A stretch of DNA of 64,000 bases from Hymenobacter terrenus. Lineage in GTDB: Bacteria > Bacteroidota > Bacteroidia > Cytophagales > Hymenobacteraceae. The stretch is from NCBI RefSeq assembly GCF_000972495.1, contig NZ_LATM01000016.1, positions 58,794-122,793 of the forward strand, read 5' to 3'. The notes below the pieces were generated by a model. It worked only from the letters and a program-made list of their open reading frames with translations, ran no database searches and was not told the origin of the DNA. Numbering within the stretch: the first letter of the stretch is position 1; every line of letters begins with the position of its first letter. The position numbers and the translations under genes are program-made. Of the stretch, positions 42,648 to 51,968 are shown piece by piece.

Positions 42648-42737
42648 GATAGGCTGAAAAAAGCGTGTCGTTGTTTAGACGTAATGCACACCCCAATACT
42701 TGGTTTACCTTTATCCAATCATGACCTTACTCTCCTT

Positions 42738-43352
42738 ATGAAAGCCCTGCTGCTCATCGATATTCAAAACGATTTCCTGCCCGGTGGCCGGCTCGCCGTG
42801 GCCGATGGCGACGCCATCATTCCCATTGCCAACGCCTTGCAGGCGCAGTTCGACCTCGTGGTAGCCACCCAGGACTGGCACCCGGCCGGCCACCAAAGTT
42901 TCGCCAGCAGCCACGCCGGCCGCAGCCAGTTCGAGCAAATTGACTTGTATGGCCTGCCGCAGGTGCTCTGGCCCGACCACTGCACCCAGGCCAGCACGGG
43001 CGCCGAGCTGGTCCCCGCCCTGCACGCGGAGCGCATCGAAGCCATTTTCCGCAAAGGCACCAACCCCGAAATCGACAGCTACAGCGCGTTTTTCGACAAT
43101 GGCCACCGCAAAAGCACTGGCCTGGCCGATTACCTGCGCGGCCGCGGCGTGACGGAAGTGTACGTGGCCGGCTTGGCCGCCGATTACTGCGTGTATTTCA
43201 CCGCCAAAGACGCCCTGGCCGAAGGCTTTGCCGCCACCGTTATTGAAGACGCCACCCGCGCCATTTCGGCCGACGGCTGGGCCCAGGCCAAAGCTGATTT
43301 GCAGCAGCGCGGCGGGCAGCTAATAAACAGTACTGAAGTGCTGGCTGGCTGA
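42738..43352 (+). CDS. pncA: nicotinamidase
   Basis: 204 aa from the ATG at 42738; an open frame extends far upstream only because it is the shadow of the opposite-strand dehydrogenase. Catalytic triad Asp8 (LLLIDIQNDFLPGG), Lys106 (IFRKGTNP) and Cys151 (AADYCVYF); metal ligands in TQDWHPAGHQSF (Asp46, His48, His52). It converts nicotinamide to nicotinate for NAD salvage. Confidence 0.95.
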   Translation: MKALLLIDIQNDFLPGGRLAVADGDAIIPIANALQAQFDLVVATQDWHPAGHQSFASSHAGRSQFEQIDLYGLPQVLWPDHCTQASTGAELVPALHAERIEAIFRKGTNPEIDSYSAFFDNGHRKSTGLADYLRGRGVTEVYVAGLAADYCVYFTAKDALAEGFAATVIEDATRAISADGWAQAKADLQQRGGQLINSTEVLAG

Positions 43353-43513
43353 TTTTTTTGGGGGTGACAGCCTTTCGGACGCCCTCCTGAAGTGGAATGC
43401 GCATGGTGGCACCACCAAGTCTGACAAGCACTGAGCTCCGTAGCTCTTCGGTTTGCAGTTCCCCGGTGACTCACCGCTGATTCTTTTCCTGAATTATTTA
43501 ACAACCTGCTAAC

Positions 43514-44287
43514 ATGTCTTTTGGGAGATTTGCATCGCTGCTCTTTTTCTTCGCCGCTGGCGCGATGCTGATTTACTTTGGGCTGCACTGGCTGCAAGTG
43601 CCCATTGGCAGCCTGATTGACTGGTTGGTGGGCGTAGCCGTGGTGTGGTGGCTGGCCATTGTTTCTACCCTGCCGTGGAACGCGCATTTTACGGCCCTCC
43701 GCGTGGTGCAGGAAGCGACGGCGTCGCGCCAGAAAGGCATCACCCTGAACGAGGAGAACGTGGCCTTTGCCCAACGCATAGCCACGCGTTTTCGGTTTGT
43801 GGCCATCGCCCTGCACCTCATCACGGCGCTGGTGCTGTTTGTGCTGGCCTACAACCAGCTGGTAGCGGTGGGGTACCCGGCAGCCGTCGCGGCGCTGATT
43901 CTCACCTTCGCCCGTCCCATTATCCGGGCCTACGAGCATTTGGCCGAGCGGCTGCGCCTGATGCAGCACCAGATTCACTACCCTCGCGAAGACGTGGTGG
44001 AGCTGCGCACCCGCGTAGCCGACCTGGAACAGCAAATAAAAAGCCTCAGCCATTCGCTGAACGCAGAAAAATCAGATTCGTGGGCCTACTCACTGACCCA
44101 AAACCAAGTCGCCAGCCAGCGCCATTTCGACCGCCTCGATTCGCTGCTGGAAGAGCTCACGCGCCAGAACGCCCGCGACCACGAAGCCCTGGCCCGCCAA
44201 ACCGCCCAGGAAATCGCCAAGCTTTCCGAAGATGCCCGCTTCCTGAACCAAGTGCGTGAGCTGATTCGGTTCGTGAAGACGGCTTAG
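43514..44287 (+). CDS. inner-membrane protein with coiled coil
   Basis: 257 aa. I do not recognise a named family. Two hydrophobic segments near 8-25 and 30-55 form a hairpin, two more lie near 95-112 and 115-135, and from 150 onwards the protein is a predicted coiled coil (EDVVELRTRVADLEQQIKSLSHSLNAEK...). The topology, four membrane helices then a cytoplasmic coiled coil, suggests a scaffolding or sensing role. It has its own terminator. Confidence 0.7.
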   Translation: MSFGRFASLLFFFAAGAMLIYFGLHWLQVPIGSLIDWLVGVAVVWWLAIVSTLPWNAHFTALRVVQEATASRQKGITLNEENVAFAQRIATRFRFVAIALHLITALVLFVLAYNQLVAVGYPAAVAALILTFARPIIRAYEHLAERLRLMQHQIHYPREDVVELRTRVADLEQQIKSLSHSLNAEKSDSWAYSLTQNQVASQRHFDRLDSLLEELTRQNARDHEALARQTAQEIAKLSEDARFLNQVRELIRFVKTA

Positions 44288-44304
44288 CGGCTGATTTTAC
44301 TACC

Positions 44305-44341
44305 ACACAGAAGGCCCGGTAACACGCCGGGCCTTCTGTGT
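44305..44341 (+). terminator. rho-independent terminator
   Basis: A perfect 15-bp stem (acacagaaggcccgg / ccgggccttctgtgt) with a 7-base loop, then accttttt. Confidence 0.9.
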
Positions 44342-44602
44342 ACCTTTTTGCCTGAGCAGTTCCGGGGTCGGGGTACAGCTTGTTCTCGTTGAGTTCTCCA
44401 TTATCAGAAATGCGCATCCAGTGTTTTTCGGGGCCGTGCCTGGCAGGGCCTCGCCCCAGAGGGGTACCGTGAGGTGTACGCCAGAACGATAAGGTATACC
44501 GACTCTGAAACCGCCCTAAAGTGTTGGCGTCATTCCGCTGCAGGAACTAATAGTCAAAATCGCCTTGGCCCGATAAAACAGCCTACCCCGGCCCATCGGG
44601 CG

Positions 44603-45436
44603 CTACAGCTGCTTACTCAGCAGCAGACCGCTGTAGGCGTGGCCGTTCACGTTCAGGCCCTGCATGGGCAGCAGGGAAACGCCGGCGCGGCCCGCTACTT
44701 TGTGTAGCTGCGGCACCACGATACCCACTGTGGCGCCCAAGGTGTAGCCCACGATGTTATCGGAGAGAAAGTGCTTGCCGGCCTCAAGGCGGTAGTAAGC
44801 CACGGCGGCCGGCAAGAGGGCGGCCGCGCCCCACACGTAGGGCTGGGCCGGCGAATCGGGGTTGAAATCGTGGAAAACCTTGGCGGCGAAAAACGTGGCC
44901 GTGGCCGAGTGCGCCGTGTGGCCGGCAAAAAATGAGTTGGTCGCAACCTTGCCCGAGCGGCTGCGGCCGCCCTCGGTACCATAGAGGTAAGGACGGTAGC
45001 GGTAGATGGTGCCCACGGTCATCGTGAACAGGGCATCGGTGGCCAGCATTGTTTGCAGGTATAAGCCAAGGACCTGGCCGTAGCGGCCGCGAATGTTGGC
45101 GTTCAGCGCCAACAGGCCGGGTGCTGCCGTCATCGCGGCACCGTAGCAGAGAATGTCGCTGGTAGTCTGGGCGCGGGCGCTGTACCAGCCAGCCGAAAAC
45201 CGGTCGAAGCGCGGCACGTCGTTTTTATTGAGGGCGGCCAGCTCGGTCTCGTTCAGGCCTTTTTTTTGCTGAACCAGGTACAGGCCGGTTACGCTCACGG
45301 CGGTTAGCCCGGCGGTAATGGCACCATCCTTCAGCAGGTCGGTACGATAAGGCGACGCAGACTGCTGGGCACAGGCAGCGGGGGCTGGCGCCAAGTGCAA
45401 GGCACTGACTAACAGGAACGGGGCAAGGAGCTTCAT
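44603..45436 (-). CDS. PAP2-family phosphatase, exported
   Basis: 277 aa with a signal peptide ending near AAACAQQ. The three PAP2 motifs are seen: YRYRPYLYG (motif 1), NSFFAGHTAHSATA (motif 2; Phe-Ala in place of the usual Pro-Ser before Gly-His) and RLEAGKHFLSDNIVGYTLG (motif 3, with Arg, His and Asp). Several hydrophobic helices follow. It probably dephosphorylates undecaprenyl diphosphate or lipid phosphates at the periplasmic face. An element of the gtcatgctgagc family lies just upstream. Confidence 0.85.
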   Translation of the reverse strand: MKLLAPFLLVSALHLAPAPAACAQQSASPYRTDLLKDGAITAGLTAVSVTGLYLVQQKKGLNETELAALNKNDVPRFDRFSAGWYSARAQTTSDILCYGAAMTAAPGLLALNANIRGRYGQVLGLYLQTMLATDALFTMTVGTIYRYRPYLYGTEGGRSRSGKVATNSFFAGHTAHSATATFFAAKVFHDFNPDSPAQPYVWGAAALLPAAVAYYRLEAGKHFLSDNIVGYTLGATVGIVVPQLHKVAGRAGVSLLPMQGLNVNGHAYSGLLLSKQL

Positions 45437-45544
45437 TTACAAAAACAGGAGTAAAAAGAAGCTCAAACGGAGAAGTAACGAGCCAGGTTTGTTGCCCTGG
45501 CGCACAACTACACCTAATCGTACCAGACGGTCAGGCTGCGCGTA

Positions 45545-45664
45545 CCAGGCGGTCATGCTGAGCGGAGCCGAAGCATCTCGCTCGGGGAAGTGACTCTTTC
45601 GTTCAACGATTGAATTAGTGGTGGCACGCGAGATGCTTCGGCTCCGCTCAGCATGACCGCCTGG
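45545..45664. repeat. about 120-bp palindromic element (ccaggcggtcatgctgagc...)
   Basis: The arms are perfect for over 35 bases (ccaggcggtcatgctgagcg ...) and the core, gattgaattagtggtggcac on this strand, is the reverse complement of the core at 21781-21800. It is thus the inverted member of the 21747 and 25418 family. It sits between two minus-strand genes. Confidence 0.85.
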
Positions 45665-45733
45665 CATACTCAGATGACTGCCAGGCCTGCCAGAACACGG
45701 CCACCAGCCCCGCAAATATGGATGCCGCTCCCC

Positions 45734-46501
45734 CTACTCTTTCACGGTGGCGCCGCGCACGGCCAGCGCCTCACCCAGGAGCCAGCGGCGCACGAAACCA
45801 TCGTCTTCCGACACCTTGCCTATGACACGGTACTTGGACTCCAGCGCTTCGCTGGTTTCGGCGGCCTCGCGCACCACCGCGACGGGGCCAACGTAAGACG
45901 AATGCACCATCTGCACGGCGCCGCCCTCGCGCACCCGCAGGAAACCCACGTGGAAATCGAGCCCCAGCACGTAGAGGCCCGGCCCCAGCGCCCGCACCTG
46001 CCGCACGAAATCGGCGGGCGTCACGCCCCAATACCGGTAAATGTGGGCTTCCGATGTCAGGTTTTTGATGATAACTTCGGAGGCTTGCTTGGCCAGCAGG
46101 GTGCGTTGCAGGCGCAGGCCGGCATCGTGCAGGGTGGTGGTGACGAAGTAGCCGCAGGCGATGCTGCCGCGCCGGGGCTCCCAAGTGGTGCCGTAGAATG
46201 CCCAGGGGGTGCCTTCCCAGGCGGGAAATACGGTGCTGTCGAGGGCTGTGAGGAAGAGCTGGCGGGCTTCGGCGAGGCGGGCGGCGCGGGTGGCGGGCGT
46301 AGTGGCCAGCCGGTAGCGGCGGGCGAGGTGGGCACGCCGGACATCGAAGCGGCGCAAGGTGGCGTGGTACTTCGGCCCGGAGTAGGACGACAGCCCGGTG
46401 GCCGAATTGGAGCCGATGGCGGCCGTATCGGGGGTGGAAACTTGGGCCAGGCAGCTGCGCAAGCCGGCCAGTAGCAGCAAAACCAAGGTGCTGATTTTCA
46501 T
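45734..46501 (-). CDS. secreted cysteine-peptidase-like protein (NlpC/P60-like)
   Basis: 255 aa from the ATG at 46501 (15 upstream codons are rejected as they precede the signal peptide MKISTLVLLLLAGLRSCLA). The centre WAFYGTTWEPRRGSIACGYFVTTTLHDAGL has a candidate nucleophile Cys at a helix start, and VLGLDFHVGFLRVREGGAVQMVHSSYVG has the candidate His, the order and spacing of papain-like NlpC/P60 folds. The match is by pattern only. It could cut peptidoglycan or be inactive. Confidence 0.6.
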   Translation of the reverse strand: MKISTLVLLLLAGLRSCLAQVSTPDTAAIGSNSATGLSSYSGPKYHATLRRFDVRRAHLARRYRLATTPATRAARLAEARQLFLTALDSTVFPAWEGTPWAFYGTTWEPRRGSIACGYFVTTTLHDAGLRLQRTLLAKQASEVIIKNLTSEAHIYRYWGVTPADFVRQVRALGPGLYVLGLDFHVGFLRVREGGAVQMVHSSYVGPVAVVREAAETSEALESKYRVIGKVSEDDGFVRRWLLGEALAVRGATVKE

Positions 46502-46777
46502 ACCAGGAGGTGGCCGGTGGCTGAATGCCCGACAGCTACTACGCACAACGTTAGATAGTACCTTTATTATTGTTAAAGTTAGATATTATTTTGATTGATT
46601 CCTGCTCTAGCCGGGACAACGGCAGCAGCCGGAGTACTTCATGCGGCGTCTGCGTATTGACCCTGGGCAGGCGCTAGCGCTACGGATTTTGGGCCGATTA
46701 ATACGCAAAAAGCGGTCTGGCGAACACTGAGAGGCATGCTGGCTCGTAGTGACAGAAGACTACTTGCCTTGGTTATT

Positions 46778-47330
46778 ATGATTATTCTGGAGCCTCTTAC
46801 CGAAGCTGACTTCCCTCAGCTTATTGCCTGGATTGACAGTGAGCGGCTGCTGAAGGAGCGGTCGGGGGCGCTGTTTACGTTTCCGCTCACGGAGGAGAAG
46901 CTGCGCGGGTATATTCAGGGAGCCAACGACCTGCAACGGCCGGAGGTGTTTGCCTACAAAGCGGTGGATACGAGTACTGGGGAGGTGGTAGGGCACATTT
47001 CGCTGGCGTATCAGCCAGCACAACCGGAGTGGGCGCATTACCCGCGCACTGGTGGGCAACACGGCCGTGCGCGGCCGGGGCTACTGCCGGGAGATGGTGA
47101 AGGCCGTGCTGGCCGTCAGGCTTGGCGAGCTGGGCCGGCATGCCATCACGCTGGGCGTGTACGACTTCAACACGGCGGCCATTCGCTGCTACCTGCGCTG
47201 CGGCTTTCACCACGATGGTACGCTGCGCCACTCGGTGCGCTACCAGGACGAGTACTGGTCATCGGTCGAAATGAGCGTGCTGGAGCACGAATGGCGCCAA
47301 AGCATGGCCGCACAGGCCCAGGCGGCGTAG
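46778..47330 (+). pseudogene. frameshifted GNAT acetyltransferase, paralogue of 39753-40307
   Basis: The first frame gives MIILEPLTEADFPQLIAWIDSERL and runs to GHISLA; the homologous continuation ISQHNRSGRITRALVGNTAV is in another frame starting at about 47010 and goes on to the stop at 47330. Relative to the intact paralogue, two bases are missing near 47003-47009 (where it has ggcggc, this copy has gcgt). Everything else aligns, so a single small deletion broke the gene, unless it is a sequencing error. Confidence 0.8.
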
Positions 47331-47385
47331 GGACTTGCCTGGCCAGTAACGCCGCCAATCAAAGAACTACTTATACAGCCCACGC

Positions 47386-47967
47386 ATGACTGGCGAGCAG
47401 CCGAACCGGACACAAGAACCCGCCCCGCAACCGCCGATTTCCTCCCCTGGCATGGCCTGGATTGTGGAGCGCAACATTGAGGAGCTGCTGAAGCGGCGGC
47501 AGGCCGAGGAACAGCGCAAAACCTGGCAAGACAAGCTGGCCGATGCCGTGACAACCTTCACGGGTAGCTTGGCGTTTGTGTTCATTCACCTGGCCCTGTT
47601 TGGGGTGTGGATAGGCTGGAATGTGGGCTGGCTGGGCCTGAAGCCATTTGACCCCTCGTTTGTGGTGCTGGCCATGTTTGCCTCGGTGGAGGCTATTTTC
47701 CTTTCCACTTTCGTGCTGATTAGCCAAAACCGCATGGCGGCGCAGGCTGATAAGCGGGCCGAGCTGAACCTGCAAGTCAGCCTGCTGAGTGAGCACGAGA
47801 TTACGCGGCTCATCGTGCTGGTGGCGGAGATGGCCAAGAAGCTGGGCATTGAGGAGGCCCACGACCCCGAAATCCCCGATTTGGCGAAGGATGTGCAGCC
47901 CGAAAAAGTGCTGGACACGATTGAGAATTACAAGCAGCGTCTTCCGCAAGACGGGCGGCCGGGCTAG
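47386..47967 (+). CDS. DUF1003 inner-membrane protein
   Basis: 193 aa. Two membrane helices (TGSLAFVFIHLALFGVWIGWNVG and FVVLAMFASVEAIFLSTFVLIS) are followed by RMAAQADKRAELNLQVSLLSEHEI, the DUF1003 signature. The function is unknown in all members. It precedes the MscS-type channel gene by about 100 bp in the same direction, so they may be co-transcribed. Confidence 0.9.
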   Translation: MTGEQPNRTQEPAPQPPISSPGMAWIVERNIEELLKRRQAEEQRKTWQDKLADAVTTFTGSLAFVFIHLALFGVWIGWNVGWLGLKPFDPSFVVLAMFASVEAIFLSTFVLISQNRMAAQADKRAELNLQVSLLSEHEITRLIVLVAEMAKKLGIEEAHDPEIPDLAKDVQPEKVLDTIENYKQRLPQDGRPG

Positions 47968-48068
47968 CGCGAGCTGGCTGCGGACGGGCAGCCGCTAACC
48001 TTTCGGGGCTGTCGAGGGTACACTTCTCTCACCTGAATGCGCCCTGCTCGATTAGTGTGGCAATTGGT

Positions 48069-49151
48069 ATGAAAGAAGAATTTGCTCATTTCCTGGTTCA
48101 TTTTCCCGATATGGTGGCCACCTGCGCCGTTTTGCTCAGCGGCTTGGCGCTGGGGCTGGTGGCGAAGTTTCTGCTTTTTGGTGCGCTGCGGCGCTACGGG
48201 CAGCGCCAGGATGCCGTGCTGGCGCAGTCGGTGAACCGGCACCTGCGCCAGGTTAGCACCTGGTTTCTGCCGGCGCTGGCCGTGTCGCTGCTGCTGCCGC
48301 TGGTGCAGCTGCCCCCGAAACCGCTCGAAGTACTGCGCCGGGTGGTTGAAACCGGCCTGATTCTGACGTTTGCCTGGGGCCTGATTAAGACGCTGGACGT
48401 GCTGGAGGACCTGGTGCAAAGCCGCTACCAGCTGGGGCGGGCCGACAACCTGCGGGTGCGCAAGCTGTTCACCCAGCTGCAATTCATCAAGAAGCTGGCG
48501 GGGTCGATTGTCTTGTTTGTAGCCGTGGGGCTGGTATTGATGAGTTTTGAGACGGTGCGCCGCTTGGGCACGGGGCTACTCACTTCGGCCGGCATTGCCA
48601 GCGTGATTGTGGGTTTTGCGGCCCAGCGCTCCATCGGCAACCTGCTGGCGGGCTTTCAGCTGGCCTTCACCCAACCCATTCGCATCGACGATGTGCTGGT
48701 GGTGGAGGGCGAGTGGGGCCGGGTGGAGGAAATCACGTTCACGTACGTGGTACTGAGCATTTGGGACGAGCGCCGGCTGGTATTGCCGCTGAATTATTTT
48801 ATCGAAAAGCCCTTCCAGAACTGGACCCGCAATAGCTCTCAAATCCTGGGGACGGTGTTTGTGCAGGCCGATTATACGGTGCCCGTCGAGGCGGTGCGGG
48901 AGGAGCTGAAGCGCATTGTGCAAACGACTTCGTACTGGGACGGCCGCGTGTGCCTGCTCCACGTGACGGATGCCAAGGAGCGCACCGTGGAGCTGCGTGC
49001 TCTGGTGAGTGCCCCCGACGCTAGCTCGGCGTGGGAGCTGCGCTGCGTGGTGCGCGAGCATTTGGTGGCTTTTTTGCAGCGTGAATACCCCGAGAGCCTG
49101 CCCCGCACGCGGGCGGTGGTGGAGGCGCCGGTGGCGGCTATTGGCGGGTGA
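48069..49151 (+). CDS. MscS-family mechanosensitive channel
   Basis: 360 aa from the ATG at 48069 (a GTG four codons upstream is possible). Four to five membrane helices cover 1-180; the pore-lining helix is TGLLTSAGIASVIVGFAAQRSIGNLLAGFQLAFTQPIRIDDVL, followed by the beta domain VVEGEWGRVEEITFTYVVLSIWDERRLVLPLNYF and the C-terminal alpha/beta cage. It gates on membrane tension to release osmolytes. The N-terminal pair of extra helices is common in Bacteroidota members. Confidence 0.9.
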   Translation: MKEEFAHFLVHFPDMVATCAVLLSGLALGLVAKFLLFGALRRYGQRQDAVLAQSVNRHLRQVSTWFLPALAVSLLLPLVQLPPKPLEVLRRVVETGLILTFAWGLIKTLDVLEDLVQSRYQLGRADNLRVRKLFTQLQFIKKLAGSIVLFVAVGLVLMSFETVRRLGTGLLTSAGIASVIVGFAAQRSIGNLLAGFQLAFTQPIRIDDVLVVEGEWGRVEEITFTYVVLSIWDERRLVLPLNYFIEKPFQNWTRNSSQILGTVFVQADYTVPVEAVREELKRIVQTTSYWDGRVCLLHVTDAKERTVELRALVSAPDASSAWELRCVVREHLVAFLQREYPESLPRTRAVVEAPVAAIGG

Positions 49152-49417
49152 GGAGCCTCACTCCTGGCTCCTGCCGGGCATGGCCCCTCTCCAAAAAGCC
49201 AGAGGGAGCCGAACGAGCAAAACCGAGCAAGCATGCAAAGCAGAACTGAATGGCTCTGCCAGAGGCCTATTCCTTTTGGTCCGGGGAGCCTGATGGTGGT
49301 GGATGGTGAAAGTGGGGAATACGGTGCTGGGGTGGTGGTAATGAGTGCACCGTACTTTCGTAGCCGAAACCTCAACCCTGCGCGGAAGCGTGGGACCTTC
49401 TATCACTTCTACTGGCT

Positions 49418-49954
49418 ATGAGCAAACAATTCACTGAAATAGACGCGGCCACGCAAGCATTTATTGAAGAGCAGAGACTTTTCTTCGTGGGGACGGCGGC
49501 TCCGGAGGGACGGGTCAACGTTTCGCCGAAGGGACTGGATACGTTCCGGGTGCTCGGCAGCAAACGGGTGGCCTGGCTCAACCTGACGGGCAGCGGCAAC
49601 GAAACGGCCGCGCACCTGCTGGAGCAGAATCGAATTACCATCATGTTTTGTGCTTTTGATGGCCGGCCAAACATTCTGCGGCTGTACGGCGAGGCCACGG
49701 TTTTTCATCCGCGCGATGCGCAGTGGGAGGAGCTGATTGGGCTGTTTCCCAAGCTGCCGGGCGCCCGGCAGATTATGGTGGTCGACGTGGACCTGGTGAC
49801 GAGCTCCTGCGGCATGGCGGTGCCCTTTATGGAGTACCAGGCAGAGCGTGAGGAGCTGAACCGCTCGATGGAAAAGCGGGGGCCGGAAAAGGTGCAGGAG
49901 TACTGGGAGCAGCGTAACATTCGCAGCCTGGACGGCAAGCCTACGGGGATTTAG
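49418..49954 (+). CDS. pyridoxamine 5'-phosphate oxidase-fold protein
   Basis: 178 aa, cytosolic. FIEEQRLFFVGTAAPEGRVNVSPKGLDTFRVLG, RVAWLNLTGSGNETAAHLLEQNRITIMFCAFDGRPNILRLYGEA and TSSCGMAVPFMEYQAER follow the split-barrel flavin-binding fold used by FMN- or F420-type enzymes. Whether it is an oxidase, a reductase or a haem-binding variant cannot be told. A TACTTTCG at 49351 is one base off a -7 box. Confidence 0.85.
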   Translation: MSKQFTEIDAATQAFIEEQRLFFVGTAAPEGRVNVSPKGLDTFRVLGSKRVAWLNLTGSGNETAAHLLEQNRITIMFCAFDGRPNILRLYGEATVFHPRDAQWEELIGLFPKLPGARQIMVVDVDLVTSSCGMAVPFMEYQAEREELNRSMEKRGPEKVQEYWEQRNIRSLDGKPTGI

Positions 49955-50456
49955 CGGGTGGTGCGGGGGCCTCAGCCGTTGGCAGTGAAGTGGGCTGCGT
50001 GGCATGTGCTCTGACCCAGGATACTGACGTTGCCAATTATCTGGCGCTACGCCCGTGGCTGAACCGCCCCGTGCCGCTCAACGCCCGGCCGTTATTTACC
50101 GCGCTGACAAGGGCATGTACCAATTTCGGGAGTTGGTACTGGCGGAGGTGCAGGGCTACCCCTACCCTGGCCTAATACGATACGAGCTGCCGGCGGACAC
50201 TCTGCTCACGCTGCGGCAATTTAAGCGCTATACCAACAGCGTATCCGGGTTTACGCACTTGTTTGCTTTGGGTGAAGCGGTGCTGTGTTAACCCCAAGAA
50301 ATTTAGGAAGGACTACGCCAACTTGCCGCTGGAGGCTGCCCTGTGGCAGGAAAGACGCCCCCGATAGGCCGCGGCGCCTTAGGCCTTGGTTGGCGCGGGA
50401 GTATTTCACACGGAAGCCTATCTTTAGAAACTCTCGTTTCTTTTCGGTTATTCGAT
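49955..50456. other. about 500 bp of degenerate sequence, no intact gene
   Basis: Fragments of plausible coding sequence can be read (GLIRYELPADTLLTLRQFKR near 50150-50230; PKKFRKDYANLPLEAALWQE in another frame near 50292-50352), suggesting the remains of a small gene broken by a stop and a frameshift. No family was recognised. A TATCTTTA near 50419 could be the -7 box of the downstream regulator. Confidence 0.4.
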
Positions 50457-51689
50457 ATGCTTCAAGCGCAAACTATTATAGGCTACACTGAAAATCTATT
50501 TGTAACCGAGTGTCTGTTCTTGGGACTAATCATTTTGGCTGTCCGGCAACGGGGCGACCTATCGACGCTTATTTTGAGCGCAACCTTTTTGTGGGTGGTA
50601 GCACGCAGCTTGGTTTCCGGGATAGTAGATGAAGCTCTTCTGACTCAGTATCCGCGGCTTTATTACCTGCCCCAGCTGCAAGGATTTGAAATTCCCATTT
50701 TCTACCTGTACACCCGTTATCTGCTTCAGCTTCCCACCAGTCGTCGGCATTGGCTGGTATTGCTTCCCTCTGTGCTGCTATTTCTAGCTTATAGCGTTGC
50801 GTTTGTGCTGGGCATAGAACAAGTGCCGTTTTTAAAAAGCATCCTTAATTATCAAAACACCTTGCTGGAGGTAGGCCAAGCGGGCTACGACCTGCTGCTG
50901 TTTGCACTAGCATTTCGTATTATTTACCAACAAGAACATCGTTTGCAGCAGTATTTATCGGACTTGCAAGCCGTGCGCCTTAATTGGCTTAAAGCTTTTT
51001 TCATTGCTGTATTGCTTGTTTCTACTTACGAAACTACAAGATACTTTCTGCATCATTTTCGGGGAATTAATGTGGAAGAGAATTTATGGACTTCCATTAT
51101 TCCACTCTTAATTTATAGCTTCTTCTTTTTTATTATCACTTATTATGGGCTGAAATATCCGGTGATTCTGCGAAGCGTATTAGCTCCCGAGCCCGGACCA
51201 GCTCCCGCACCGGCATTGGAGGAGAGCACCAGGCCTCGGTACGAAAAATCTAAGCTGCCAGGCACCCGGGCGCAAGAACTATACGGCCAGATCATCACCT
51301 ATCTGGAATCAGAGGCGGAGCCTTATCGAGAGCCAGAGCTTCGGCTTTCGGAGCTGGCAGCGCAGCTCAACCAGGCCACGGCATACTTGTCGCAGGCCAT
51401 TGGGCAATGCAGCCCACACGGCAACTTTTATAATCTGGTGAACCACTACCGGGTGGAGGCCGTGAAGCACCGCTTGCGGCAGCCCGGCAGCGACCGGCTA
51501 ACGCTCTTGGGTATTGCGCAGGAATGCGGCTTCACCAATAACCAAACCTTTGGCAAGGCGTTCAAGCAAGCCACTGGTATGACTCCAAGCCAGTACCGGG
51601 TTCAGCACCGAAGTGAGCAAGAAAATGCGGCTCAGGCCCCGCAAAAGGCATCAATCCTAATTAGGCCTGACGCAAACGGGGTGGATTGA
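50457..51689 (+). CDS. AraC-type regulator with seven-helix membrane sensor
   Basis: 410 aa from the ATG at 50457. Residues 1-240 contain about seven hydrophobic helices (LFVTECLFLGLIILAV, LVLLPSVLLFLAYSVAFVLG, FIAVLLVSTYETTRYFL, IIPLLIYSFFFFIITYY). After a Pro-rich linker (245-262) the cytoplasmic part ends in an AraC DNA-binding domain with two helix-turn-helix units: LRLSELAAQLNQATAYLSQAI and TLLGIAQECGFTNNQTFGKAFKQATGMTPSQYR. Such membrane-tethered AraC proteins occur in Bacteroidota. The signal and target are unknown. Confidence 0.9.
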   Translation: MLQAQTIIGYTENLFVTECLFLGLIILAVRQRGDLSTLILSATFLWVVARSLVSGIVDEALLTQYPRLYYLPQLQGFEIPIFYLYTRYLLQLPTSRRHWLVLLPSVLLFLAYSVAFVLGIEQVPFLKSILNYQNTLLEVGQAGYDLLLFALAFRIIYQQEHRLQQYLSDLQAVRLNWLKAFFIAVLLVSTYETTRYFLHHFRGINVEENLWTSIIPLLIYSFFFFIITYYGLKYPVILRSVLAPEPGPAPAPALEESTRPRYEKSKLPGTRAQELYGQIITYLESEAEPYREPELRLSELAAQLNQATAYLSQAIGQCSPHGNFYNLVNHYRVEAVKHRLRQPGSDRLTLLGIAQECGFTNNQTFGKAFKQATGMTPSQYRVQHRSEQENAAQAPQKASILIRPDANGVD

Positions 51690-51968
51690 TGGCCAGCCTC
51701 GGGGGGCGAGGGGGGAGATTTGTAGGCGAATCCAAACCGTCTTTTATTTCTCTAGAAGCAATGCTCAAGTTGCCAAATGCCAGCCGCCGACTCCCCTCTG
51801 CGCCCCTCCCCCAACGCTACGCCTGTGTGTTGGCCGCTAGGGCCTGGAGGGTGGCTAGGCCGAGGTGGCTCGTGGTGCCAGCCAGTGATGGCAATCATAC
51901 GGTTTAGAGGGCAGAAGGCTAGTGGGATACTTTCGAGTACATTTTTTTCTTAAAGGATAATTTAATTC

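Noticed and set aside
41985..42737. Long N-terminal extension of nicotinamidase
   Set aside because: The extension is the antisense of the short-chain dehydrogenase; PncA proteins start at MKALLLIDIQNDF.
51686..51907. 73-codon frame between the AraC-type regulator and the S41 peptidase
   Set aside because: Low-quality composition and no motif; treated as intergenic.
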